Shown here: one piece after another, positions 39,768 through 48,143 of the stretch
Layout of the letters: every line of letters begins with the position of its first letter
Numbering within the stretch: position 1 is the stretch's first letter
Origin: Maritimibacter sp.
GTDB taxonomy: Bacteria; Pseudomonadota; Alphaproteobacteria; Rhodobacterales; Rhodobacteraceae
Assembly: GCA_002701395.1 (NCBI GenBank)
Contig: NZVC01000022.1
Coordinates: forward strand, 69,916-133,915
Direction of reading: 5' to 3'
DNA: 64,000 nt
Notes under the pieces: model-generated
Database searches by the model: none
What the model saw: the letters and a program-made list of their open reading frames with translations, nothing else
Told to the model about the DNA's origin: nothing
Position numbers and translations under genes: made by a program

Positions 39768-41059
39768 GCGGCCATGCTGGTGTGCGCCGAGACCGCCACG
39801 TCGATGCGCGAGCGCGAGGGTTCGCGACCGGCATATCGCGCGCCCAGCGTCAGGGGCCCGGCGGTGATGCGGAAATAGTCGTAATCGCGCGGGCGGTCGA
39901 ACGCGCACAGGTACTGGAAATGCAGCCGGAAGAAGCGCCAGCGCAGCGCCTTCCATTTCTCTTCCGACAGCGCCATCGTGAAGGCGGCCGAGAACACCAG
40001 CGGCCATCGCTTGCCGCGTGCCGGGGCCACGCCCGACACCGCCACCGGGTCACACAGCGCGAAGGCGCAGCCGTCTCCGGGCGCTGTCACGTCGATCCAA
40101 GTCAGTTCCTCGCGCTGCGACAGGTAATGCAGGTCGGCGCGCAGGCGGTCGGCCTTTGGCAGGAAGGACACCATCGGCACCACCTGCCCCAGCGACAGGA
40201 AGGACAGCGCCGGCCCGTTGGCGGGCACGCGTTTCTGGCGGATCAGGTCGGCAAGGATCGAAACCCCAAGATGCGCGCCCGAGCTGTGGCCGACGACCAG
40301 AACCTCGTCCACGTCGTCGTTCAGCGCGCGGGCGATCACGTCGGTGAAGTCCTTCAACCGCGCCTCAAGATCGTCGGGATAGGCGCCGTCCAGCTGACAG
40401 CTGTGGGCATAGTCGTGCATCAGGTAATAGGCGAACAGCTTGCCGTCGCGCGCCTTGAACCAGCGCAGCACGCCATACCCCGCCGCCAGCAGGCAGGCCC
40501 ACCACAGCACCGTCAGCGCGCCCGACCAGATCGCGCCGTCCGCCGTCGCGCCGAACAGGCCAAGCGCGAAATCCGCAAGCCAATCCAGCCCGCGTGTCAC
40601 GACCGTTCCGGCCAGCGCGCCGAACACCAGGGCCACCAGCGCCTGCGCCAGCAGCATCGCCACCGGGTATAGCGCCGCGATCACCGGGCCCTTGCGCATC
40701 CACATCAGCCGCCGAAGCGTGCCGCTGCGGATATAGGTCCACGCGGTACGGACAAGCTGCAGGTAGGTGGCGCCGATCCCGTTCGACATCGAGGCCCGCA
40801 CAAGGTCGGACCACACCAGAACCTCGACCTGCGCCTGAACGCGGTGGCCGTCCATCGTCGCGGCCACATCCCATCCATAGCGGTCGCCGCTGCGCGGGGT
40901 GATCCCGATCTCGTACCCGCTGATCCCGGCCTGTTCGGCGGATTCGGCGCGGTACAGTTCGCGGTAGCGGCGGGGGTGAATCGGGTCGTAGCCGGGGATG
41001 TAGAACACCCGGCGGCGCGAGACGGGAACAGGCTGTGGGCCACTCGGATCAGGAGCCAT
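39764..41059 (-). CDS. Membrane-embedded alpha/beta hydrolase-like protein
   Basis: 431 residues. An N-terminal strand (RRVFYIPGYDPIHPRRYREL) resembles the first strand of lipase folds. Two hydrophobic segments follow (about 125-150 and 175-200). The C-terminal half has a nucleophile elbow VVGHSSGAH with a preceding acidic helix, and a possible His in the RLHFQYLCAF region. The family is not named in my memory beyond a conserved hypothetical lipase-like protein. Its four-base overlap with the P450 gene suggests the two act on the same lipid-like substrate. Confidence 0.7.
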   Translation of the reverse strand: MAPDPSGPQPVPVSRRRVFYIPGYDPIHPRRYRELYRAESAEQAGISGYEIGITPRSGDRYGWDVAATMDGHRVQAQVEVLVWSDLVRASMSNGIGATYLQLVRTAWTYIRSGTLRRLMWMRKGPVIAALYPVAMLLAQALVALVFGALAGTVVTRGLDWLADFALGLFGATADGAIWSGALTVLWWACLLAAGYGVLRWFKARDGKLFAYYLMHDYAHSCQLDGAYPDDLEARLKDFTDVIARALNDDVDEVLVVGHSSGAHLGVSILADLIRQKRVPANGPALSFLSLGQVVPMVSFLPKADRLRADLHYLSQREELTWIDVTAPGDGCAFALCDPVAVSGVAPARGKRWPLVFSAAFTMALSEEKWKALRWRFFRLHFQYLCAFDRPRDYDYFRITAGPLTLGARYAGREPSRSRIDVAVSAHTSMAA

Positions 41060-41192
41060 TGGACGGACTTTCAGGTTCCGGGCGAGATTAGCGCAGAGGT
41101 CCCCTGAACATAAGCCGACGAAAGTTTACCCGCGATGAACGGGCGACAAAGTGATGAATATGCGTCGGATTGTTCGCGCCCGACGCGACTGT

Positions 41193-41945
41193 TCAGCCGA
41201 TGGTGGCCAGTGCCGGGAACTTCTCGAGCAGCCAGAACGAGAACGCGGTGAACTGTCCGGTCAGCATCATCAGCCCCACCGTCCACAGCAGCAGGCCCAT
41301 GATCTTCTCGATCCGGTCCATGTGACGTTTCATCCAGCCCATCACCCCTTGCAGGCGCGGGAAGAACAGCGCCACCAGCAGGAACGGGATGCCCAGCCCC
41401 AGCGCGTAGATGCCCAGAAGCGTGGTGCCGCGGGTCAGGCTGGCCTCGGACGCGGCCAGCGACAGGATCGCGCCCAACTGGGGGCCGATGCAGGGCGTCC
41501 AGCCGAAGGCGAAGGCAAGGCCCAGCACATAGGCCCCGAAGGCGCTGCCGCCCTTGTCGCCGGCTTCGACCCGCAACTCGCGGTCCATAAAGCCGATGCG
41601 GTAGACGCCGATGAAATGCGCGCCGAACACCATGACGACGGCCCCTGCCCCGACCACGAACCATTCCTGGTTCTGCAGGAAAAACGACCCGAAGGCCGAC
41701 GCGGTGAAGCCAAGGAACAGGAAGACGGTCGACAGACCCAGAACGAAGAACAACGCCGCCAGCAGCACGCGGCGGCGGTCGCCGATGCTGCCCTGCATCT
41801 CGCCCATGCTGATGCCGCCCATATACGCCAGATACGGCGGCACGATGGGCAGGACGCACGGCGACAGGAACGAGATGAAGCCCGCCGACAGCGCGACGAT
41901 CATCGCGGGGAGAAGGCTGGCGTCGAAGATATCAATGCCGAACAT
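41193..41945 (-). CDS. ccdA: Cytochrome c biogenesis protein CcdA
   Basis: 250-residue, six-helix membrane protein of the DsbD/CcdA family that passes reducing power to the periplasm for cytochrome c maturation. The two redox cysteines are in SFLSPCVLPIVPPYLAYMGG (helix 1) and GWTPCIGPQLG (helix 4). The start MFGIDIFDASLLPA was chosen because the frame upstream (to 42020) runs into the tusA promoter region. It is divergent from tusA. Confidence 0.93.
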   Translation of the reverse strand: MFGIDIFDASLLPAMIVALSAGFISFLSPCVLPIVPPYLAYMGGISMGEMQGSIGDRRRVLLAALFFVLGLSTVFLFLGFTASAFGSFFLQNQEWFVVGAGAVVMVFGAHFIGVYRIGFMDRELRVEAGDKGGSAFGAYVLGLAFAFGWTPCIGPQLGAILSLAASEASLTRGTTLLGIYALGLGIPFLLVALFFPRLQGVMGWMKRHMDRIEKIMGLLLWTVGLMMLTGQFTAFSFWLLEKFPALATIG

Positions 41946-42077
41946 GGGTGTCCCTGTGACTTTGCCGGGCGGGTGTCCGGCCTGCATAGCCCGCGCCTCG
42001 CGCCGCGTCACCTGCCCCAAAGGTCACATCCCCGTGGACTGTTGCCTGCCGGACCGCCTTTGCCTATCACGCGGCGC

Positions 42078-42320
42078 ATGGACACCACGATCCCGTTTGA
42101 TGCCGAACTTGACGCGCGGGGGCTGATTTGCCCCCTGCCGGTGCTGAAATTGCGCAAGCGCCTGCAGGCCATCGCGCCCGGGCAGGTCATGCGTGTGATG
42201 GCCGACGATCCGGTGGCGGTGATCGACATTCCGCACTTTTGCACCGAGGCGGGCCATGTGCTGATCGACAGCACGGTGTCCGATGTCGAACAGGTTTATT
42301 TCATTAGGAAAACCGGCTGA
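42078..42320 (+). CDS. tusA: Sulfur carrier protein TusA
   Basis: 80-residue SirA/TusA protein with the active-site Cys in DARGLICPLPVLKLRKRL and the second conserved segment VMADDPVAVIDIPHFC. It carries persulfide sulfur for tRNA thiolation (with MnmA, here at 22231) and other pathways. No strong ribosome-binding site is visible before the ATG at 42078. It is divergent from ccdA and about 115 bases before the next gene. Confidence 0.92.
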   Translation: MDTTIPFDAELDARGLICPLPVLKLRKRLQAIAPGQVMRVMADDPVAVIDIPHFCTEAGHVLIDSTVSDVEQVYFIRKTG

Positions 42321-42434
42321 TTTACGCCGATCCGACGATTTGCGTCTTCGCGCTGGCAAGGGCATTATGTCGTTCAAGCCGGCGCATGGGGGTCAGTGCG
42401 AAATCCGGCTTCGATCTTAGGGGGATCGCGGCAA

Positions 42435-44582
42435 GTGAGTGGAATTCCTTCGGAAAACCAGAAGGTCCTGCAGGAGATGAGCTGGGAGGCCCGTCTGGAG
42501 CGCGCGCGCGCCCAGCGGGAATCGGTGCTGCGGGCCAAGGCTGCCGAGGGCAACGAGCCGAAACCGCTTGTGGACAAGTCCGCGCTGCGGCCCCCGGACC
42601 CCTCCGAACCGGCCGAAGGCAACGTCCCGCCCACGACGCCGGCGGACATGTTCGTTTTCGGACCCGCGCCGGAAAATCCCAATGCCCCGAAAGCCGACCC
42701 TGCCGCGAAACCCGAGCCGGCCTCGAAAGCCGCTGGAACGGCCGGGCCGCCCCAGAAACCAGAGACACCAGAGGCACCAGAGGCAGACGCCAAGCCCGGC
42801 CCGGCCAAGACACCGCGCCCCGGTGCAAAAACCGCGTCCGCGTCCCCCTCGGCCAAACCGCGCCCGGCACCGCCTAGTCGACCGGCTGGTCCGCGCGCCG
42901 CGTCGGTCCTGAAAAAGCCATCGCCCGCGCCGCGTGCCGCGTCCCCGGATCCGACGTCGAACTCGGAGGCACCGCTGGGCGCCATGCTGGCCTCGGGCGC
43001 GCTGTCGCCGGATCGCAAGAAATCCGAGAGCCGCATCCAGAAGCTGCCGCCGGCGATCCTTGCGCCAGAGCGCCGTCCGCGCTCGCGCCGCAGGCGGGCC
43101 GTGACCGTCGCGCTGGGCTTCTGCGCGGGGGTCGGTGTTGGTGTGGGCGTCGGCGCGCTGACGGTCATGCTGCGCACGACCGGCCCCGGGGACGAGGTGC
43201 TGGCGATGGATCAGCCCGACGCCATAGTGGCCGAGCCTCCCGCCGCGCCTGACAACGCACCGGCTGTAACGCCCGAAACGGACGTCACCGCCGCGCCCGA
43301 CAGCGCGCAAACCGTGCCGACTGACACGCCTGCGACCACGGATACCGTCGTGGCTGACGCGCCCGACAGCGTGCCCGAGGACACACCCGAAGCGACGCCC
43401 GACACCGTGCTGACCAACATCCAGCCGACCTCTACGTTTGTGTCGCCATCCGAGGCCGGTCCCGAAACCGCGGCAGACCTGCCCGGCAGAAATCTGCCCG
43501 GCTCTCCGGTGCAGCCTCTTGATATGGTCTCACCGGATCTGCCGACGGCCGACCCGGCCCCTGAGATCCCAGAGCAGCCGTCCGCGACCGATCTGGCCGC
43601 CGCAGAGGCCCCCGCGCCCACGGACACGCCGACGGAAGGCCCGGACGCGCTCGCCGTGCTCGACGGCGGCCCGCTGACGCCAGAGCCCGACGTCCAGCCC
43701 GCTCCGCCTGCCCCGACATCGGCCTCGGTCCCGCCCCCGGCGCGGCCCGGCGATCTTACGGTGCCCGCCCCCGCCCAGCGGCCCGAGGTCGGCCCGGCCC
43801 CCCTGCGGCCCGAAACCTTCGCGATGGCGGAACCCCCTGCGGTACGGCCGCCCGAGGGCGCGCCCTCGCCGTCGGACCGTCCGGCCCCGTTCACCGATGA
43901 TGCCGCGCCTGAAGAGAACCTGCGCGCGCTGGGCCGGCCTGACGACCTTGCCGCCGCCGCAACCCCGGGTGCGCTGCCCGGACTGGACGCCCCGGCGCCC
44001 CCGCCCGAGGTCTTCGCTTGGGCATCGCCGCCATCGCTGGACGCTCCGGGTCCGCGACCCGCGCCGATGCTGGCCTCTGCCCCCGCCGATCCGCCGTTCC
44101 GCAGCGCGCTGGTGCTGCTGGGCGCGACCGGAACCAGCGGCATGGCGCCCGCCACGGACCCGGTTCCGCCGACACCGATGGTCCCGGGTCTTGGCAACCT
44201 TGCCGTCTGGATTTTCGCGGAACCCAGCGTCGACGCCCAGATGGTCCAGACCACGACCCGGATCGTCGAGGAACTGGGCCTGCCGGTACGGCGCGTGATG
44301 CGGGTCAATTACCAGATTTCGGAAAATCAGGTCCGGTTCTATGACACATGGGCCGCCGAAGGCGCCGGTTTGCTGGCCGACGGGCTGCACGCGGCGGCGC
44401 GGGATTTTGTCAGCTCTGGCTACAACCCGGACGGCGGCGTGCTGGAGATCTACCTCGCCAACGAGGACTCGGTGTATCCCCCGTTCCGCCGGGACGGCGC
44501 CACCGGGGCGACAGTCGTACAGCCGGAAACCGTCGAAGAGAAGTTGCGCGACAGCCTGCTGTCGAAACTGCGCGACGGCTAA
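42435..44582 (+). CDS. Pro/Ala-rich single-pass membrane protein
   Basis: 715 residues if the GTG at 42435 (VSGIPSENQKVLQEMSWEAR) is the start; AGGGGG precedes it. Another GTG (42396) and an ATG (42477) are in frame. Residues 1-222 are cytosolic, charged and Pro/Ala-rich with a basic RRPRSRRRR patch. Then comes one helix (about 223-246, VALGFCAGVGVGVGVGALTV). A periplasmic linker of about 340 residues is almost all Pro, Ala, Asp and Thr. The last 130 residues form a folded domain (GNLAVWIFAEPSVDAQMVQT, VNYQISENQVRFYD, VLEIYLANEDSVYPPF). The layout resembles TolA/FtsN/LytR_C-type envelope proteins; the function is unknown. Confidence 0.8.
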   Translation: MSGIPSENQKVLQEMSWEARLERARAQRESVLRAKAAEGNEPKPLVDKSALRPPDPSEPAEGNVPPTTPADMFVFGPAPENPNAPKADPAAKPEPASKAAGTAGPPQKPETPEAPEADAKPGPAKTPRPGAKTASASPSAKPRPAPPSRPAGPRAASVLKKPSPAPRAASPDPTSNSEAPLGAMLASGALSPDRKKSESRIQKLPPAILAPERRPRSRRRRAVTVALGFCAGVGVGVGVGALTVMLRTTGPGDEVLAMDQPDAIVAEPPAAPDNAPAVTPETDVTAAPDSAQTVPTDTPATTDTVVADAPDSVPEDTPEATPDTVLTNIQPTSTFVSPSEAGPETAADLPGRNLPGSPVQPLDMVSPDLPTADPAPEIPEQPSATDLAAAEAPAPTDTPTEGPDALAVLDGGPLTPEPDVQPAPPAPTSASVPPPARPGDLTVPAPAQRPEVGPAPLRPETFAMAEPPAVRPPEGAPSPSDRPAPFTDDAAPEENLRALGRPDDLAAAATPGALPGLDAPAPPPEVFAWASPPSLDAPGPRPAPMLASAPADPPFRSALVLLGATGTSGMAPATDPVPPTPMVPGLGNLAVWIFAEPSVDAQMVQTTTRIVEELGLPVRRVMRVNYQISENQVRFYDTWAAEGAGLLADGLHAAARDFVSSGYNPDGGVLEIYLANEDSVYPPFRRDGATGATVVQPETVEEKLRDSLLSKLRDG

Positions 44583-44601
44583 ACGATCACCGGCGGCTGG
44601 C

Positions 44602-45195
44602 CTAGACCTCGGACGGGGTGACCAGTTCCAGACCCAGCCAGTGCATCAGCTGCGCCAGTTCCGGCGGGGCGCCGTCCAGCACGATATGCCCGACCTCCTT
44701 GCCGGCACAGCACAGCGCGACGACAAGGTTCTTGGTCATCTCGTCCAGCTGGAACGCATCGAGGTTGGTGCGGACCAGCCCCCCAAGCGGACCGCCGATG
44801 TCATCAAGGCTGATCCACGTCAGAACCTCGCCACCGTCGACGAAGGTGCGCGGATCGCGCGGCGCCGTGAACCGCGTCGGCGCCACGACAAGATCGCCGC
44901 CCGCAAGGTCGCGGCGTTCGGCGTTGTACTTGGACGGGTGAAGCTCGATCCCGAAATGCTCCGAGATCGCGGCGCACAGCGGCGCGTTCAACTCGGCGTT
45001 TGGCAACGTGGCCGAGGTCATCGGGTGTTCCCCCAGCGCGATCAGCGCCGCCACCGTGCTGAGCCGTGGACAGGGAAAGCGGTCGACGCCCCAGAACCGC
45101 AGCTCGGACAGGAAGGGCACCGTCTCGAACGGGCCCGCACCGAACCGGATCGCGTAGTATTGGCGGTCGCGCGAATAGTGGAAGCTAATTTCCAT
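44602..45195 (-). CDS. Unknown protein, third in the glycosyltransferase set
   Basis: 197 residues, no signal or membrane segment. It starts MEISFHYSRDRQYYAIRFGA and contains GLVRTNLDAFQLDEMTKNLV and VDGGEVLTWISLDDIGGPLG; the C-terminus is LGLELVTPSEV. I do not recognise a family. Its start lies 11 bases inside the end of the glycosyltransferase gene, so it is translationally coupled to it. A role in the same glycan or polysaccharide modification is only an inference from position. Confidence 0.7.
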   Translation of the reverse strand: MEISFHYSRDRQYYAIRFGAGPFETVPFLSELRFWGVDRFPCPRLSTVAALIALGEHPMTSATLPNAELNAPLCAAISEHFGIELHPSKYNAERRDLAGGDLVVAPTRFTAPRDPRTFVDGGEVLTWISLDDIGGPLGGLVRTNLDAFQLDEMTKNLVVALCCAGKEVGHIVLDGAPPELAQLMHWLGLELVTPSEV

Positions 45196-47248
45196 TGAAA
45201 CTCCCGCGCTTGCCGCCGTTGGACACGGCGATGAAATCGCCGGTGGTTCCGGCATTCGCCATGCTCAGCGCATGTTCCAGATCGGTGACGGATTTGTAGG
45301 TTCCCAGCATGACGTGCACACCTTCCTCGGGGTGGTTCACCGCGAAGAAGTTGATCCGCCCCAGCCCGAAGCCCAGCACCGACCGGGGCAGCGCGGCCAG
45401 CGCAGAGGTCATGTCCGGGTACGGGCGCGAGATCACGCGGCGATGCCCCTGCGCCACCACCAGCGCGCCAAGATCGCGCAGCGCCGGGTCGCTGGACAGT
45501 TCGGCATCCGACACCACGTCGACGCCGCGCAGGTCACGGTATTCCGGCAGCCGCTGCATCACCTCGCCCGCGGTCAGCGCCTTTGCCGAACGCAAGACAA
45601 GCCGGGTGTCATAGCCATAGCCCCGATATGCGGGCACGAAGGCAAGCCCGCCCGCCTCTTGTTCGGTCGCGCCGCCTCCGGCGCCGAAGATCGGGTCCAG
45701 CCCCAGCGCCAGCGCCGTCTCGACATCAAGGTCGATGCGGAACGCGCCGAAGTCGTCGGGCAGATACGACAGCATCTCGCGCATGGTGGGAAACCCAGCG
45801 GACCACAGCTTTTTCTCTTTGCGGGCGCGCACCGCCGCAAGGAACGACCCGCCCATGAAATACTTGTAGGCCGCGTTCGTCCGGCCCGAGACGTCGCGCT
45901 GGATTTCGGGGCCCGTGGCCGACACGCTGGCGCCGTGCAGGCGGCGCAGGACGTGAAACTGACGGGTGTGCGGGATGTTCAGCCCGGCCAGTGCCATCCG
46001 CGTGTGCAGATGGTGGTCCGAGCTCAGCACAAGGCTTTCGTCGTAGCGGATCCGCTGCATCGCGTCCCGCCGGTAGAACCCGGTCCCGTGCAGCGACACC
46101 TTCCCCTGCCGGCGCAGCAGGTCGTTGATGTCACGCGACTGGCCGATAAAGGATTTCAGTCCGCCGGTGGATTCGTCGAACTCGATCCAGCTGGAATGAC
46201 ACCCGTGCGCGCCCTCGTGGCTGGTAAAGCAGTCCAGTTGATCCTCGAACCGGGAGGGAAACGAAAAGTCGTCGTCGTCATGCACCGCGATATAGAACCC
46301 GCGCGCCGCATCGGTGATCCGGTTGCGGGCGGTCGGGATCGAGGGGGCGTCCAGCGTCAGCAGCCGGATGTCCAGCATCGGAAAGGCCGCCTGCAACGCC
46401 GGCAGGTCCAGCCGCGCGCCCTCGGGCGTGCCGTTCTCGCAGATCACCACCTCGAAATCCTGCACCGTCTGCCCCGCCAGCCCGTTCAGGCAATAGGCAA
46501 GGTGATCGGCACGGTTGGTGCGGTCAATGGTGGCGATCGCCACGGTGATGGCCGGTCCGAAGGCGTCGGGGTTGCGATAATCCGAATAGCGAAACGGCCG
46601 CGACCGGAAGATCGAGGCGTCGGCGAGCAGCGTCTTCTTGTGATCCTCGGTAAACTGACCCTGCGCGCGGGCATCCGAATAGGGATGGCGTTCATGCAGC
46701 ACCATGTCCGACCGAAAGACATCCACCCGCCGGCCATACCGCCGCAGCCGCTGGCACAGGTCGTTGTCCTCGCCCCCGTAGTCGAAATACCGGGTGTCGA
46801 AGCCGCCGATCTCGGTCACCGCCGCGCGGCTGAACAGGTTGCAGCAGCCCTCTCCCCAGCTTGGGCGAAGCCGTTTCCGGGACACGCGCCCGTCGATATA
46901 GTCGAAGTCGGTTGCTTGCAGGTTGACGAAATCCGCCTGCCCGTCCGCGACCGACCGGGCCAGCCCGGCCAGCGTGTCGTCGGGCAGCAGCAGTTGCACG
47001 TCGGCGTCGATCTTCAGGACGACGTCGTTGCTGGCTTCGGCGATGCCGATGTTGTTGGCCTCGGACAGGCACCAGCGCCCGGCTTCGACGCGCACGACGC
47101 GGCAGCCCTCGACCTGCCCCAGCGGTTCGGCAGACCCGAAGTCGACAAGGATGATCTCGGTGATGCTGGGCAGGTCCCGAAGCCGGTCAAGGCAGGCACC
47201 AAGCCGTTCAATCGACCAATCGCGAAATGGAATGAATGCTGAAATCAT
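45185..47248 (-). CDS. Two-domain family 2 glycosyltransferase
   Basis: 687 residues with two GT-A folds. Domain 1 (about 1-220) has the metal site KIDADVQ (79-85) and the acceptor-side GGEDNDL near 158-164. Domain 2 (about 231-440) has ITVAIATIDRTNRADHL, the acidic HDDDDF at 323-328 and the later SSDHHLHTRMALAG. Residues 450-687 form a further region without a recognised family. Two GT2 domains in one chain suggest a polymerase for an alternating glycan or a double sugar transfer. It is second in the set, 28 bases after the secreted protein gene; no other polysaccharide genes are near. Confidence 0.85.
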   Translation of the reverse strand: MISAFIPFRDWSIERLGACLDRLRDLPSITEIILVDFGSAEPLGQVEGCRVVRVEAGRWCLSEANNIGIAEASNDVVLKIDADVQLLLPDDTLAGLARSVADGQADFVNLQATDFDYIDGRVSRKRLRPSWGEGCCNLFSRAAVTEIGGFDTRYFDYGGEDNDLCQRLRRYGRRVDVFRSDMVLHERHPYSDARAQGQFTEDHKKTLLADASIFRSRPFRYSDYRNPDAFGPAITVAIATIDRTNRADHLAYCLNGLAGQTVQDFEVVICENGTPEGARLDLPALQAAFPMLDIRLLTLDAPSIPTARNRITDAARGFYIAVHDDDDFSFPSRFEDQLDCFTSHEGAHGCHSSWIEFDESTGGLKSFIGQSRDINDLLRRQGKVSLHGTGFYRRDAMQRIRYDESLVLSSDHHLHTRMALAGLNIPHTRQFHVLRRLHGASVSATGPEIQRDVSGRTNAAYKYFMGGSFLAAVRARKEKKLWSAGFPTMREMLSYLPDDFGAFRIDLDVETALALGLDPIFGAGGGATEQEAGGLAFVPAYRGYGYDTRLVLRSAKALTAGEVMQRLPEYRDLRGVDVVSDAELSSDPALRDLGALVVAQGHRRVISRPYPDMTSALAALPRSVLGFGLGRINFFAVNHPEEGVHVMLGTYKSVTDLEHALSMANAGTTGDFIAVSNGGKRGSFNGN

Positions 47249-47276
47249 GGGCGTCTCGCGGGACGACGGCCCGGGC

Positions 47277-47927
47277 CTAGGCCTCGGAACTCAGGTATTG
47301 TTCGATGGTCGCGATCTCGGTGGTGCAGAACAGCTGTCCGGTGGGCAGGCCAGCCTCGGTGGCGGCGGTCACTTCGGTGACGGGCTCGGCCTCGGTGTCC
47401 TCGCCCCCCGCGTCGCCAGTGTCGGCGGCGAGTTCGTCATCGGCTTGGTCGACCTGTTCGTCGGCAGTCTCGTCCACCAGATCGACCAGCGTTTCCTCTT
47501 CGGCGGGCGCGTCCTCGGCCACGTCATCCGCCGCAGGTGCCGGTGCCGCGATCACGGTCGGCGTTCCCAGCCCGCCGCAGGCAATCACAAGGTTCTCGGA
47601 GCCGTCGTTGAATTCGATGCTGTCGGCGTTGACCACGCAGGTCAGTAGGGTCGCACTGGCGACCCCGTCCAGCAGCGCCTCGCGCGCGGCGGTGACCGAC
47701 ATCTTTCCTTCGACACCCGTGAAGGCGACGACGCCGCTGGCTTCCAGCAGGTCGAGGAATTCCAGCGTCTTGGCCATCAGGCTGTCGGCATCCGGCTCGC
47801 CTTCGAACAGGTCGGCACCGCAAAGTTCCTGCGCCGCGCCGGTGATCGGAGCGATCGCGGCAGTCAGCGAGACCAGCCCAAGCCGCGCATAAGAAAGAGT
47901 CGTACTAAGCTTTCTGAAATCAGACAT
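47277..47927 (-). CDS. Secreted acidic protein of unknown function
   Basis: 216 residues with an N-terminal signal-like segment (MSDFRKLSTTLSYARLGLVS, then a small-residue helix to ITGAAQ, cleavage near residue 32). The mature part has two Cys pairs (CGADLFEG/TCVVNA and CGGLG/FCTTEI) and a strongly acidic Asp/Glu/Ala linker (about 120-190). GAGGGG precedes the ATG at 47927. It is first in the set with the glycosyltransferase. The product is probably periplasmic, with unknown role. Confidence 0.75.
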   Translation of the reverse strand: MSDFRKLSTTLSYARLGLVSLTAAIAPITGAAQELCGADLFEGEPDADSLMAKTLEFLDLLEASGVVAFTGVEGKMSVTAAREALLDGVASATLLTCVVNADSIEFNDGSENLVIACGGLGTPTVIAAPAPAADDVAEDAPAEEETLVDLVDETADEQVDQADDELAADTGDAGGEDTEAEPVTEVTAATEAGLPTGQLFCTTEIATIEQYLSSEA

Positions 47928-48094
47928 CGAATAACCCCTCACCCGTGCTGGATGATTGCGGGATTTCGAACAGATTATCAACCACATCTCGCCCGCGGCG
48001 CATGTAGCGCGCGAAGTCGCCGGTGTGTTTCTCTTTTAAGGCGATTAGGAAATTACGAATGCCACCAAAGGGAATGTATTCGGGGCCGGAAACG

Positions 48095-48119
48095 AAAAAG
48101 GGCGGCCCGTGGGCCGCCC
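48095..48119 (-). terminator. Terminator of rne
   Basis: On the minus strand GGGCGGCCC-AC-GGGCCGCCC is followed by TTTTT, 25 bases after the rne stop. The rest of the 47928-48143 gap has no gene. Confidence 0.9.
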
Positions 48120-48143
48120 CTGTTCTGTGCCGTGGTGCAGACC

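Noticed and set aside
38320-39834. A second long minus-strand frame over the P450 gene, as if a frameshift existed
   Set aside because: All P450 motifs (AGHETSA, ETLR, the haem loop with Cys398) are in one uninterrupted frame; the other is Arg/Pro-rich noise.
45272-47242. A 656-codon open frame on the plus strand opposite the glycosyltransferase
   Set aside because: It mirrors a gene with clear GT2 motifs, and its translation is His/Arg/Gln-rich without domains, as expected of an antisense shadow in GC-rich DNA.
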